Shown here: positions 12,201 through 24,699 of the stretch, one piece after another
How positions within the stretch are numbered: position 1 is the stretch's first letter
How the letters are laid out: each line of letters begins with the position of its first letter
Assembly (NCBI GenBank): GCA_013397865.1
Contig: VZTI01001284.1
Coordinates: 813,030-877,029 of the forward strand
Length of the DNA stretch: 64,000 bases
DNA from: Struthidea cinerea
Lineage: Eukaryota > Chordata > Aves > Passeriformes > Corcoracidae
Reading direction: 5' to 3'
Made by a program: the position numbers and the translations under genes
The notes under the pieces: model-generated
What the model saw: the letters and a program-made list of their open reading frames with translations, nothing else
What the model was told of the DNA's origin: nothing
Databases searched by the model: none

Positions 12201-15200
12201 CATTTTATTTTCTAGGTGTTTTCTTAAACACATACAAAGATCTCATGGAAATTTGGAACTGAACCTTCTTCTGTTCTTCATGTATTTGCATGGAAATTTG
12301 TTATTCATGTGTTCAGTTACCCAAATATTTGTCCTATAAGTTTTTTGGGCTATGTAGTTGCATATTTTCATTTTTCAATTAACTTTATTTAGCAAACATT
12401 TGATCTGCAGACTGGATAAAGCTGGGTGTTGCTGTGACCAGGGAAAAAACTTCAGCTGAAGTGGAAGAGCAGCCCCTTGCCTTGTTCCTTATACAGTGGA
12501 GTCTTCAGTAGGGCCTGAGACAAAGTCCTTGCCAGTCTGTTTGGTGGCTGACATTGATGCTTTTCTTCAGGCCAATAAAGGACTGTTTGTTTTAGGCACT
12601 TACTCCCTTTTTTTGCTAGCATCTCCATAAATGGAGTTTTTCTATAAATAGTGCTATTACCTGCCTGATGCCCTTTTCCCTTCAAGTTTGACAGCGTTTC
12701 TCTTCCTTGCCTTATAGTCCACTACAACACAGAGCCCAGCGGTTTATTTTGTGTGATGTCTATTTTTCTTCGTTTTCCGCTGTCTAAAGTGCTCCAGTGT
12801 TTTGTCGCTTGAGCTCTAATTCCCTTTGAACTCATTATTATAGAAAAAGTATGGGCCTAAAGGTGTGCTTCAAACAGAGAAGTCCTTCAGGTTTGGGAAC
12901 TGCTTTTCTAAAATTGTGAGTAGCGAAAATCTTGCTTGAAATTATTTCTGCATCTTGAGCTGATTGTGGCTAGAGGAGGGCCAGCTTTCTTGGTGCAAAG
13001 TGCTGCAGGCACCTGGGACAGTGGTCCTGCCAGCCAGGAGGGGGAAGCTGACAGCAGCTCTCCACGAGTGTCCTGCTTGTTCCTTCTGGGACCGGGCTGG
13101 GCTTATCTTCAGGATGATTTTACCGTGCGCTTTATTTCTTGGCAACTTCAGCACGATATTTTTCTGGCATGGGAATAATAGACATAATTGAATTTTTCTC
13201 TTTGAAAGTGATGTAAAATCTCCTGCTTTTGAATAGTATTAATGATTTGGAGAAGAAGAGAGGACAAAACAAAAAGCGCATTTTCTTGTTAGTCTTCCTT
13301 TGGATGCACCAAAGAAATAAGGAGTTGCTGAAAATTGTATTATAACTTGGTACCTAGGCTGGAAAGAGATCTCTTCCAAGACAGTGTGGTTGGCTTGGGC
13401 TGCTTCTCTTTGCAGCCAGCTCTAAAAAAAAGAGTAGTAAGTAGCAAACAGCTTTTTAGTTTTATCTTTGTTGTTGGCTTGTTGCATCTCTCACTTCTGC
13501 CTGTTGTCCCTTAGCTCAGGAATGATTTTTTCCCCAGGGCTGCTTCACTCAAGGAGGTTTTCTCAGTCAGTAGTCCAGAGAAATTTCTTCAATCCATCAC
13601 TGGTCTTCTGTGGGATGATCCTGAGGTCTAGACTTGTCCTGTCAGCATGTTGTACTGCTCCCAAATGACCCTTTTCTTTCTCTTCTGTTTTGGCAGCGAG
13701 ATGGTAGCAGCAATGGTAGAACAGCAGTTGTGTTTCTAACTTGTAGTCTGTGCAATCTCCTGGTCAAAGAGGGTGCTTGCCTTGATAATGTGCCTGAAGA
13801 CTTTGGTGTGCATGGTACCATCAGCTGCATAAATCATGTGTACTTTCCGTGATGATAAATTTCTTCTTCAGCTTTGAGGTAGAACACAGAGACACAGGTG
13901 TGTTTTGTACATACTTAAACATCTGTAATAGCGTAGTTAAGCTGTTATGCCAACTGAAAGCCTTGCCCACATCTTCTGTGCTGAGGTGATGTTACTGATC
14001 CTGCTTCTGTGGGGCTGAGATGCCCTCTGTGTGTGTGAGCAGGGTCTGGAGAACCTGTGGAGTTTGCACCCAAAAGTAGCTACGAAGTGGTGATGGGCAA
14101 CTGCCTTTGGTGTATATTTTCATAAAATGCAGTTTGGTCTTGCTTCCATTGCAGATTTGCCTGGGCAGTTAGTGGATGGTAGTAAGATGATGTGAGAAGC
14201 AGGAGAGCAGGATATTCCAAGGAGTTTTCCTGGAGTGCATGGAGGGATGGGCGAAAACATGGCAATGTTGAGAATACTGCATGCACAGCACATGGTCATC
14301 GCTAGTACGTGTACCTGTGCCTTTACATTGCACAGAGTAACTTACCAAGGACGCTTAGAGTACACACTGCAGTGGACTGCCTGCTTTAGGTGAAGTGAGA
14401 CATGATTCAGGTAACATCCAAGTATGACAATATTTGGCAAAGTAATGGGTAATGCTGGTATTGCTGTTGATGTCCACAATAAACACTTCAGTTTTTCCTG
14501 TTGGTGTCAAACTGTAGAGAAGGGCTGTTACTGAAAAATGTCTTTGTTTTCTTGTAAGCACGCTGTGTTATCCACTTTGGATGTACTGCTGAAATCCAGT
14601 TAGATTTATATTATAGTGCTCTTGTGGTGCTGATGACTATTAATCATGTTAAATGTGTTTTACAAAACGAAGATAATCCAAAAAAGCGTTGATAGAGCTG
14701 TTAAGTAATGTAAGTGTTTGTGTTTGTAGTGAAGATAAATAGCCTTATGCTGATCAGAACACTGGACATACACTGAAGTGAGGCCTGAGACATCCCAACT
14801 TGAATGTCAGAATGGCACGATCTAGTATGTAATAGCTCCATGCACGTGGTAGGGTTGTGAAAGTGACTTTTCCGAAAAGCCTGGTGAAGACTTACAGCCA
14901 CCAGTGGTGTTACTAGAGTGACAAGAAGTAGAGACTTCCTAAATTAAATATTTTAGGTGGTTTTAATTTGTCCTAATTCTTTAGAAGAGCTGGGTGAAGC
15001 TGACAAGAGATGCAGACATGTTAAGACCTCGGTCAAAGTCCAGTAAAAACCTGATATGAGCTGTAAGCTGGTTTTTGCATGTTCAGTTGCAGGGGAGGGC
15101 TGTTCCATGCATTAACAGCCCTGAGCTTGACTCCCCTGGCTCCTTCAGGAGTAGTAAGTCATTGCTGTGATGATATGCCTCAGTGATTTTACTGTCTTTG

Positions 15201-16161
15201 AAATAGAGACCATCTTCATATGAACCTCTGGGGGTTCTTTGTAATAATATTGTATTTTTAAAAAATGGCTGTACCACTCTGCATAATCTCTGCTAATCGG
15301 TACATAAACCCTGTTTGGCAGTTTAAACTGTATGCACAAAATACGAGATTTGGCTCTGCCTATTCCAGTAGTTAAAAGCTTTACTCTGGTGCAAAGCACA
15401 TCTTTAATTGTTTCTAAGTGCAGTACACAGGCTTGTCTTTCTGTATGCCAGATATTTTCTACTTTTTTCTGTTCCATTGTATCTCTGAGCAAACAAAATC
15501 TTGGCTAAATTGAAGGATTACTTTCTGAAATAAAGCCTTGTTCTGTGGAGTTTGCATAAACTAATCTCTCCTGTTGTTCAGAGTTGATCGAATAAAAATT
15601 CCGTGTCCATTATTCTGGCATTTTCACCAAGTAATCTTATGTCTGGAGCCAGTTTTCACCTATTTTTAATATATTCTTGATGGATGGGTTTATTTTCTAC
15701 CTACATATGGCAAAAATGTATGGTTTTAAGCAAGCTACCCTGCTCCCTCTTTCCCCACAAACAAAGGCACTTTCATTAATCTGCTTTCAGAAGCTTGAAA
15801 CTAGAAGTTTCTCTTCCTGTGCATGAGTAATTATAGGTGGGCCATGGATTAAATAACCTACTGGAAAATCTTTTTTCATCTGTAGCATGGCTGAGGACTT
15901 TGAGAATGAGTCTTGTCTGTTCAAGCCTCTGTACTGTGGAAAAAGGCACAAAAGCCATTGGTAGGCTGGAAAAATAAGCTGTTTTTCACAGCTTGGCCAT
16001 TTTTGCCCTCCATGTTGTAGTTGGCATTAGTAATGGAAGAAGGAGTCATATGACGCTACTGCTAGGTAAAGTGGTTTCTTTTAATTTTGGGATTCTCGAT
16101 CTCTGTTTTAAATAAGTTTAAGTAAAATACAACTTTATAAACACCCCAAGACAGTCAAATA
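9276..16161. other. long unique non-coding stretch
   Basis: I see no gene and no sure repeat in this 6.9-kb stretch. ORFs of 115 to 143 codons occur on the minus strand (10590-11021 and 15145-15492), but they match no family I know and have no splice or promoter context. A short MIR-like scrap may lie at 10303-10330. Confidence 0.45.
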
Positions 16162-16240
16162 GAGCCATAGAAGGGTTTGGTTTGAAAGGGGCCTTAAAGA
16201 CCATCTAGTTCCATCCCCCCTGTCCTCTTCCACTAGTAGC
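16162..16240 (-). mobile_element. CR1 LINE, 3' end
   Basis: GCCATAGAAGGGTTTGGTTT, followed by GAAAGGGGCCTTAAAGACCA and CATCTAGTTCCATCCCCCC, is the antisense of the bird CR1 3' untranslated end. The element is severely 5' truncated (under 100 bp), as most CR1 copies are, and moderately diverged. No protein sequence remains. Confidence 0.88.
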
Positions 16241-19200
16241 ACAGTAGGTGAGAGAGACAAATAATCTTCCAAGGTTTCCACCATTCCACATTTAGTAATC
16301 ATGAAAAGACATATCTGAATTTTCTAGAAACTGATTTTACTTCCTTTTCACCTGGCTTTTTAGGACTGGAAGGTATAGGGAGGGATTTGGGGTTTGTTTT
16401 CCTTTTCTTTTTCCTCCTCCCTCTAGACACAGCTAAGGAAATGAAACTCCATCACTCTTCATTCAAAGTCAGCGCTGCCCCCTCGTTTGCTGGTGGTCTT
16501 GTCTGGTATAAATGTGTATTTCTCTCACTGTGCTTCCATCAAGCTGCCATTGCTTGCAGATCCAGCCCCTCTGGAGGCTTGCTCAGTCTCACATGTGACA
16601 CCCATAATACCCACCCTGAAGCGGCTGAAGGTAGAGCCAGGTTCTTCCTTGCTCAAGGAGCGGATACTGTTCCAGTCAATGTAGATTGTCTACGGTCCCC
16701 ACCTCTTGCCACCCACTAGGTCAAGAGAACATGTTCCTGACCTTGTCAGTGAAGTGATATGGGTGATATTCTTCATGTTTGGAGAATGAAACTCTGGTGA
16801 CTGTCCAGAGTGTGGCACCTTGCGTTGGTTTTACGGTTGGGTCAGGATGTGGCAAATATTGCTTTGATATTAATGAGAAAGCATCTGCCTTTCAGTCTTT
16901 GGGCATCTCGCACAGATAGCTTGTTTCCTGGCATAGTGAGTGTTTTGCTTTTGATTTATAGTTTGCTTTTGGTGTCCACAGCTGCTTTTGGGTGTCCGTC
17001 AGCTGTGGCTGACGCTTTCCGTATCAAATCTTGTAATTTTCCAGAGTTAAGATTCTGTTTTTATTAAAGAAAGGCTGCTTTGACGTGTGGGCTGGTGGTC
17101 ACATAGCAAATCATCAGAAAGAAGACCAAAGTGTTTTGGTGGTCTTCCCTCTCCCACCTCCCCCAAGCCAAATGTCTTTGGATTGTTTCCATAAATATGC
17201 TGCACATCTGTGAATTACCAGACTTGTACAGTTACCTGTCTGGTACTAGGTCATGCCAGTCCTTCACATCAGAGCATGTGTGTAAAAATAATTACTTGCT
17301 GTGTTGATTCCTTTTCTAAGTGATGACACTACAGCACAGGGGTAAGTAAAATTTGCTTTTTGTCCTACCTCCTCAGATGATTTACACTACAATACACTAC
17401 TACTTCCTTCTCATTAAGGAAGTCGATCAAATAGCCTGGTTTATATAAAGCTCAGTCACAGCTGGTAAGGATTATGTACAGAACAAAATCCAATGTTTGT
17501 TTTCATGTGTTTAGATTTCTAAAAGCCATTAAGGAGACCTAAGCCATGTTCTGGATGCCCTAACTGTAATTAATATGTAGTACAGAGAACAGTGGAATAG
17601 AAAGGACTGCTCATCTCTCTGTGACAGACACTCAGTGGCAGCACAATGAGCTTGAAACATTCCCAGTCTTCAGGGTAGAAAGCGAGACTGGCCTTGCAGC
17701 ATGTTTTGAGTACTCACAAATGGAGAATTTAGTAGCCAAAGCATCCAAACAATCACAAAGTTGAGACTCTGGATGGGAACACACCCCACCAGCAGCTCCA
17801 TCCAATTCACAGCAAGGGATTTCCAGGCTGAGACTACTGATTGATTGCAGGGTAGGGCAGGAGGGGTGGTAAGAGTGTGAAGGAGAAGAGAAGTAAAGGA
17901 AATAGAGAAAAATAGTGCTGCAGACGTTCAGAACCAGGCAAGGTACACCAATAGCGTGACATTTTGTTTGGAAATTCGCTGGCAGCCAGCAGAGCTTGAT
18001 CATCGATGCTGCTGGCGTTTCACACAAGCCACCCACTCTCTAAGCAGAAGCCATCTGCTCTTGGGGCCGCTGTCTTTGTGCAGGTGTGCTGCAGCAATCT
18101 GGCACCTTGCTGGTGAGGAACAGCCCCAGTGGAGTTTATGTGGGAAAGAGAGCATTTCAGAGATGGTCATATGTAAAAAAGGCAGTGGAGGTGCTTCTTG
18201 AACACACAAGAAGCAACATCCCACCTGAATGTTCTAGTCATGTACAAAGTGGCTACAGAGTGGTGGTGCTGGAAAGATTCTTCTCCCCAGCCAATATTTG
18301 ACTCTGTCTTGGTCCAAATCTGTCATCAGCCAGTCCTCAAATGTACTGGTGTGTACCTGTTAGAAGTATTACCACGATTTTTTTGCTAACTAGCTAGTTA
18401 CAGTACATATATTTTATAAAGATGTGACAATACAACTTCTAAGGTCTTTTAAACCAAGGGCTCAGCCACAGCAGAGAATTCTTCTTAGTGGGTCTGAATG
18501 ATAAGCTTGAGAGGATGGGAAACACCTACCTTCTGAGCATCTATTTCTCCTTACACTCTGTTAAGCAGAGAGAAACTTTATTGCTTTGTTTCAGGTTCAT
18601 AAGGGAGAAAACAAAGGGCTATAGGTGACAAATAATTGAGTAAGTAGAGATAAAGCTATTTTAAATGCAAATATTTTTAACTGCTAATTAAATTTGGAGG
18701 GGCTCAATTTATGGCACTTGGCAACTAAGACAAATGAATACGGTTGTTTTTGTTCTCTGAAGTATAAACTGCTTTCCTTGCTTGAGAAGCATCCTGTTTT
18801 CTTTAGGTTGAAGTATGTTTCGAACTTGTTTTCACCCTGAGGATTCACTTTGCCTTAATAAATTCTGTTCCTCACCAACTGCAGATGTTGAGGCTGGTGT
18901 CATAGTGGCCAGGATGTTTTCTTTCCTTCATCTGTTGGTCTCCCTTTGCTGTTCAAGCTTTTATTTTTTTTACTTTTTTTAAAAAACTTTTTTTAAAACT
19001 TTTGCTTTATTCTATTTTCTATGGGGGACAAGTAACCACCACTCTCGCACAATTCTGCTATCATACTGCTTTATGGATGTGCATTATTATTTTTATTTTC
19101 TTCCTATTTATTCTGTGACTAGGCCTTTTCTTATGTAAGGGGACAAATTCATGTCCCAGATGACCTCACTTCTTGTCAAACCAGTGTGTCTGACTTGCAA

Positions 19201-22200
19201 TGTCATTTCATCTGGACAGAGGAGATAAATACAATGGGAACCTGTTGAAAAGTAATGCAGGAGAAATGTTTTTGTCTAGCATTTGTCATTCGCCACAAAC
19301 TATTCTGCAGAATAATATGCATGAATTAAAATTAGGTTGCAGTTTTTAACAGTGTGTGGGGTGGGACAGAAGTGGAAAAGGTACTTAAAGGGTCTGCTCT
19401 GCTCCTTGCTGGGTGGGCAGTGCGGGTCTGTGCAGGAGCATGTTTGTGTGCTTGCATATGCAAATTTGGGCACCTGGGTATGCGTTGGGCTCACATTTTC
19501 GTAGGATCAGACACATAAACCTGTGATTGTAAGTTAGATGTCTTGGATGTCTGTTACCTAAGGCTGAAAACACAAGCTGCCTTTCTACTGCACCTGCCTT
19601 GGAATGATGTTGGGAATGGTACAGGATGCCTCTGCTCCACTAGCGTGTCGATATGCTAAGTAATACTCCCTGCACCCAGCAGTTGTGTGGATGTCCTATG
19701 TCCTTACATGCTCAGTTGTCCCTACAAACAGTTACAACAACTTGTTTTGTTGTTCAGAAAGCATATTAAAAGGAAAAAAAAAAGTAGGTTTCCCTTGGAT
19801 GAGCTGCATTAAAAGTAGTAGTGTCCTGACACTGGCTCTTTGGAGTAAAGAAATTATGCTGCTACTGGAGGACCTTTCTGCGCTAGGCAGTGTGCAAATA
19901 CCCCACAGCAAATAGTCCTTGTGCTCAGAGGGACTGTGGTGTCGGTAGACAAGGCATGCATTGGGAGAAGAAGCTCAGACCAAATAAACATGGGATGGCA
20001 GCAAGTACCTTGCCAGGAACAGGGTTATTTATTGCTTTGTTTGTTTTTTTGGGTTTTTTGTCTGTTTTGTGATGAAAGGGAGTCAGTTACGTGACAAGAG
20101 GGCAGAATTGAGCTCGGGGGGGAGAAAAAAGAGTAAGTGAAACTTGGAGAAGCAGATGCAAGGACATGACAAGGCAGAAGGAGAAAGCCCAGTGTGACAT
20201 GCTGAGCAATTTGGGGAGAACAGAGGGCAGGAGCAGAGGGAGAGGAAGGTGTTGAGGAAGGCAGTGGACATAGCTGAAATTACAGTGGTAGGCCATGCTG
20301 GGATGAAGAGAGGGAAGGAGACCTGTTTTCAGGGTGAGCTGGATGCCCTGAGATGGTCTTGAGGGCCACTGGGGAGCAGAAGGAAGAGAAAAAGAGGGTT
20401 GGCTTGAGACTTGAGTAGAAGTAGAGTGGGGTTTGATCTCACACTGTGCTGGTGTCAGGTTCTTTGGTACTTTGCTGAAGGCAAGGTACAACTTTTTACT
20501 TTTAAATAATGATTTAGTGATCACTAAGGCTAGTGCTTAAACAAAACTCATCCCAGTAAGTGAAATCCATTATGAGAGTACATCTGCATTGATTGTCATG
20601 CTGGATCTTTATCCTCTCCCAAGTGTAGGATGGCACATTATCTCAGCTTTCTTCAGACAGATGGTTAATCCATAGTCTTTTGCTGTCTCAGCACACCGAT
20701 TGCGGATGAACTTGAGACAGATGGAAAGTTGAAGTCAAGTTCTATAAGTAAAAAAGTGTACATTGGTTAACTCTGTAGAGGCTTTTAATTTTCCTCAGTG
20801 AAAAAAGCATGCCAAATGTTAAATAGAAATATTCCCGACATCTGTGCTGCAAAAAGAAGCCCAAGCAGAGGAAACCAAAACACGATGGTCTGTGTTAAGC
20901 AGTAAGACAGGTAGTGTTATCACAGCCGTCCCATTGGACTTTTAAATACAGGGTTTATGTTTCATAATCCATCTTTTGCTGGAAATGCATTAAAAAAAAA
21001 AATGCTGACCAGAGAGCCTGCACACAGGATTCTGCTGAGCTGTGGCAGAGGACTTGCATGTTTGTCTTCTGACAGAGCTTTCTGTAATTCGAGTCATTAG
21101 TAGCTGTTTAAAAGCAGGTAGGTGTGTGTTCTTTTCTCATTGTGGTACTTCTGAACACTGCATATGATGTTGCTCCATAGCACCTTGAGTGTTTTGGTTG
21201 ATGAGGTATTCTCCCCACCTTAGATGGCAAGCCAAAAATTATTCTCCCTGCATTTCAGGACCATGAAATAGTCCAGTGAAGACTTGGGTGTTTTCTTCCA
21301 TTTACATTTGGTAATGTTAGAGATGAAACAGAGGAGAACACGCTGCCCCGGGAAGTGTGGTGACAGTCGTGGTTATTTGGCATTGTGCTCTTTGTTCCAG
21401 TTGTTTGTTAAAATTTAACTAAATAAAGAGCTAAATTTTCCCTTGAGCCAGGATGGTATTTCAAGAGACTTTTACTGTAACTAAGAGAAGTTGCGTGAGT
21501 ACTCTCAGGGGATGAGTTTATTGTCAGTGGCATTACTATCCTGTAGTGAACTGAGTAACAGCATAGAGGTGGTCTACAGAACCTGCTGAATATTAAATAC
21601 ATGCAAATGTAAGAGGTATGCATGTGTATAGCAGTAAATCTGTTCCATAATGTATGTAGTTTTTCTCTAGGTCTCATATAGCTATGAATATAAGGACTCT
21701 AAACAGTAATGTTTTCTTCCAAGCAGATAAAATGATATTCTGTTGTACTGTTAAAGTACGCTCTCAGGGGTGCTCTTGAGGAAGACAGTGTAAAATACAA
21801 AGTTGGAAAAGCTGTTATACTTCGTGTTTGATTTTTGCATATTTTCAAACCTTGGAACATGAAGTGATGGTTCATTAAAACTAAGATTATGTAGACAATG
21901 AGTGTAAATACTTGCAATATGTTTAAATAGCATTGTAACTTTTGCAGAATAGGAGATTTCAAAGAAGAACTGAGTTGCCTTGTCTCTGCCATTATGAGTT
22001 ATCTGTAACATAACATTTAACACTCGTAAGATGTTATACTGCATATATTTCACCCTACTGCTTCTCAGATTCGTATGAAACATTTATTTTCAGCACACAA
22101 ATATATATAGAAAACTTAATGCTGACTATAGTAGAATTAAAGTACTTGAGGATATTTAGGACATCTGTAAGGAATAGTTTGAGGCTTGCTGGTGCTCTCG
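16241..22200. other. long unique non-coding stretch
   Basis: No gene or repeat family recognised. It contains a small 8-bp-stem hairpin at 17121-17147, a T/A-rich tract at 18960-19000 and a purine-rich segment at about 20100-20410, which gives a long antisense ORF by composition alone. Confidence 0.45.
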
Positions 22201-22206
22201 ATATAG

Positions 22207-22227
22207 ATCATAGAATCATAGAATAGG
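22207..22227 (-). mobile_element. CR1 tail remnant
   Basis: ATCATAGAATCATAGAATA is two to three units of the 8-bp repeat (antisense of ATTCTATG) that ends bird CR1 elements. Hardly any body of the element is left to the right, so this is either a minimal truncated insertion or an eroded copy. Confidence 0.6.
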
Positions 22228-23356
22228 TGGTCTGGATTTACCAGCATTAAAGATACAATTGTAAACAAATACCACTAAAAATTGTGCCCCATAAAATAAT
22301 GGCAGCTGCTGTTTTCTCTGTGGTTGTGGATGAGCCTCGCTGTGATAGGTAGGGGTTAGATTCTGACAGATTGTGCTGTTGGTCTTGTCATTTGCATTTT
22401 TGCGGGTTTTATTGGTAAAATACAGATAAGAATTTTATAGTTAGAACTGTTACCGACAGCTTGACATGCACTCATATTTAGTGCTATCAAAATGACACTT
22501 CTGCTTATGTAAACTTACGTGCTTATTACTTATGTCTCCCAAGATAATTGTTCGCTAAACAAGGCAAATGTAAACAGGAGACTATTTTTTCATAAAGTTG
22601 CTCCTTCAGCTTCCTGTCCATCCCAAAGGTCAAATCCTTTTTTTGTGAGACCAAAAACAGCTGCTGACGCAGGGGTGACAGTGAAGAATGACAATACTAT
22701 GATCTATGGTATGGTTAAGAACTCAGAGTTAAAGGTTGTAACAGAGAAACATCCTTTCAGCAGGTTTCTGCAAACCTTAATAAGTGGCAAAAGAAAAATG
22801 CTTTTGAAATGAGCACTCATTTAGAATGCTTATTTCTTCATAGTTTAGTCTTTAAGTACTTTTTTCCTGTAGAGGTCTTTACCGGCCAGGGTGCATTTAT
22901 ATTGCTCACATTGTACAAAATGCCTGATGTATTGAATAAAGCTGTGCTACCACCAAATCTGAATAACTCAACAGTGTTGTCTTTAGCCCTGGTCTTATTG
23001 CCACTGTGCAGTGGAAAGTTTTATTAGCATTGTGCAGCACACTGAAGCTTGTAAAAGCTCAGGTGTAAAGGGCTGACTGACGATGGAGTAGGAGACTCAA
23101 CCCAAATCATAACCTCTGATAATCTGCTCCCACCTCATCTTTCACCATTATTGCTCAAGTTGGTTCCCACTTACGAAAGGGTTTGGGATGGAGGCCCAGG
23201 TCCCTGCAAGTGCTGTGGCCAAGGTGTAACTATTAGATAAATTTTTTGAAGGTAGTGGTAGGAACAGTCTTGCTGGCACCACTGTGAGGACAGTGGCAGA
23301 AGAAAAAAATGAAACCACACATCAGGGGCTCTTTTGTGATGAGCTGTTGTGGTTTA

Positions 23357-23409
23357 AAAAATTAACTCTGTCCCAGAAAATTTACTCTGTCCTGGCCAAA
23401 CCCAGCACC
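23357..23409 (-). mobile_element. LTR end fragment
   Basis: TTAACTCTGTCCCAG and, 18 bases on, TTACTCTGTCCTGGCCAAAC read on the minus strand as the start of a common bird LTR (TG-TGG-TTTGGC--GGA-AGAGTTAATTTTC), the same class as the LTR at 45514-46114. The repeated CTCTGTCC core looks like a small internal duplication. Only about 50 bp are recognisable. Confidence 0.42.
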
Positions 23410-23899
23410 TGAGGTCTGGCACAGGCTTTTAAAAGGGGCTGTGGAGCAGATATTTGTGCTGCATGAGGCTCAGTGCCCATGCTGGGTTCATCCCCAGCAC
23501 TCAAAGCTGTTTTAGGTTTGCTCCGAAGAGCTCTACTGATTTCCCTTCCAAGTAATCCTTCACAAGCCTGGTGGAAGAGGTTGCATTTATTCATAGCCAC
23601 CTGTTTGTTTGTTTATTGTGGACCTGGGGGAAGTTTATTAGACATATTAGACATCAAGTTTATTTTTGTTTTTAGCTTTTAATGATGGATGTTCTGCAGT
23701 TCAGGATGTTTCACGGGGCAGCTTTTGTTGTGCTTTAAAAAAAGCTTTAATTACTTCTCTCTAGCTTCCCTTCCATATTTTTTTGGTGGAATTTCAGTGA
23801 TATTTTTCTAGTTATGCTATTAATTTTTTTCTTTCATTAAAAAAGGCAGAAGGTTTCTTTAATGCGTTCATTTTTGTCCTAAGAGAAGAAGGTGACATT

Positions 23900-24050
23900 T
23901 CATAGAATGGTTTGGGTTGGAAGGAAAGATTATCTAGTTCCAAACCCCCCCACTATGAGTAGAGATTTCACTCACTAGATCAGGTTGCTCAGGCCCCCAT
24001 CCAACCTGGCCTTGAATGCTTCAGGGATAGGGCATCCACAACATTTCAAG
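23900..24050 (-). mobile_element. CR1 LINE, 3' end, antisense
   Basis: TCATAGAATGGTTTGGGTTG opens the antisense CR1 3' end. It continues through ATTATCTAGTTCCAAACCCC, GATCAGGTTGCTCAGGCCCC and CATCCAACCTGGCCTTGAAT to GGGCATCCACAAC. About 150 bp of the 3' UTR remain. It faces the plus-strand copy at 24335-24699, so the two share their 3' sequence as an inverted pair. Confidence 0.93.
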
Positions 24051-24334
24051 GAGAATCAGGTTTTTTGGAGTAGGCTGGAAGTTGGTGTCACCTCATAGTA
24101 AATTACTGTGTTCCTACCTGCAGTTAGGAGTTGCAAAAGTTGGGGCTCTCAATAACTGGGTTGAGAGGGATGGGATGCTTGCTGGAGGGGACTGTAACTG
24201 GTCCTTTTGTGATATTGATGGTCTAGGATGAGAGAGTCTCGATGTGGGTCTGATTTTTTTTTTTCAACAGACCAGAGAAACATGCTAGTTTTACATGGGA
24301 AACATCTTTGAGAAAATGCACATAAGAGAAAATG

Positions 24335-24699
24335 GGAACTTACAGGAGAAGTTCTGGGGTAACCTCATTGTGACCTTTCAGTACCTAAAGGGAGCTGCAA
24401 GAGAACTGGAGAGGGATTTTTTTACAAGGACGGGTGGTGGCAGGACAAAGGGTGGTGACTTAAAAGTGAAAGAGGTTAAGTTTAAATTAGATATTAGGAA
24501 GAAATTATTTACTGTGAGGGTGGTGAGGCTCTGGAACAGGGTGCCCAGAAAAGGTGTGGTTGCCTGGAAGTGTTCAAGGTCGGGTCGAATGGGGCTTTGA
24601 GCAACCTGGTCTAGTAAAGGTGTCCCTGCCCATGGCAGGGCTGTTGGAACTAGATGATCCTTATGGTCCCTTCCAACCCAAACCATTCTATGATTCTGT
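24335..24699 (+). mobile_element. CR1 LINE, 3' end
   Basis: About 365 bp of CR1 3' end. Landmarks in order are GGGGTAACCTCATTGTGACC, TTAGATATTAGGAAGAAATT, GGCTCTGGAACAGGGTGCCC, CTTTGAGCAACCTGGTCTAG, CCCTGCCCATGGCAGGGCTG and the terminal CCATTCTATGATTCTGT. A 101-codon ORF crosses it but reads the 3' UTR, not ORF2. The copy is 5' truncated and lacks the reverse transcriptase, so it cannot move. CCCTGCCCATGGCAGGG is a natural hairpin of this CR1 tail. Confidence 0.95.

Noticed and set aside
20087..20524. 145-codon minus-strand ORF rich in Ser, Pro and Leu
   Set aside because: It is the antisense of a purine-rich stretch, which avoids stops on that strand by composition.
24295..24600. 101-codon plus-strand ORF
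   Set aside because: Reads the CR1 3' UTR in a non-coding frame.
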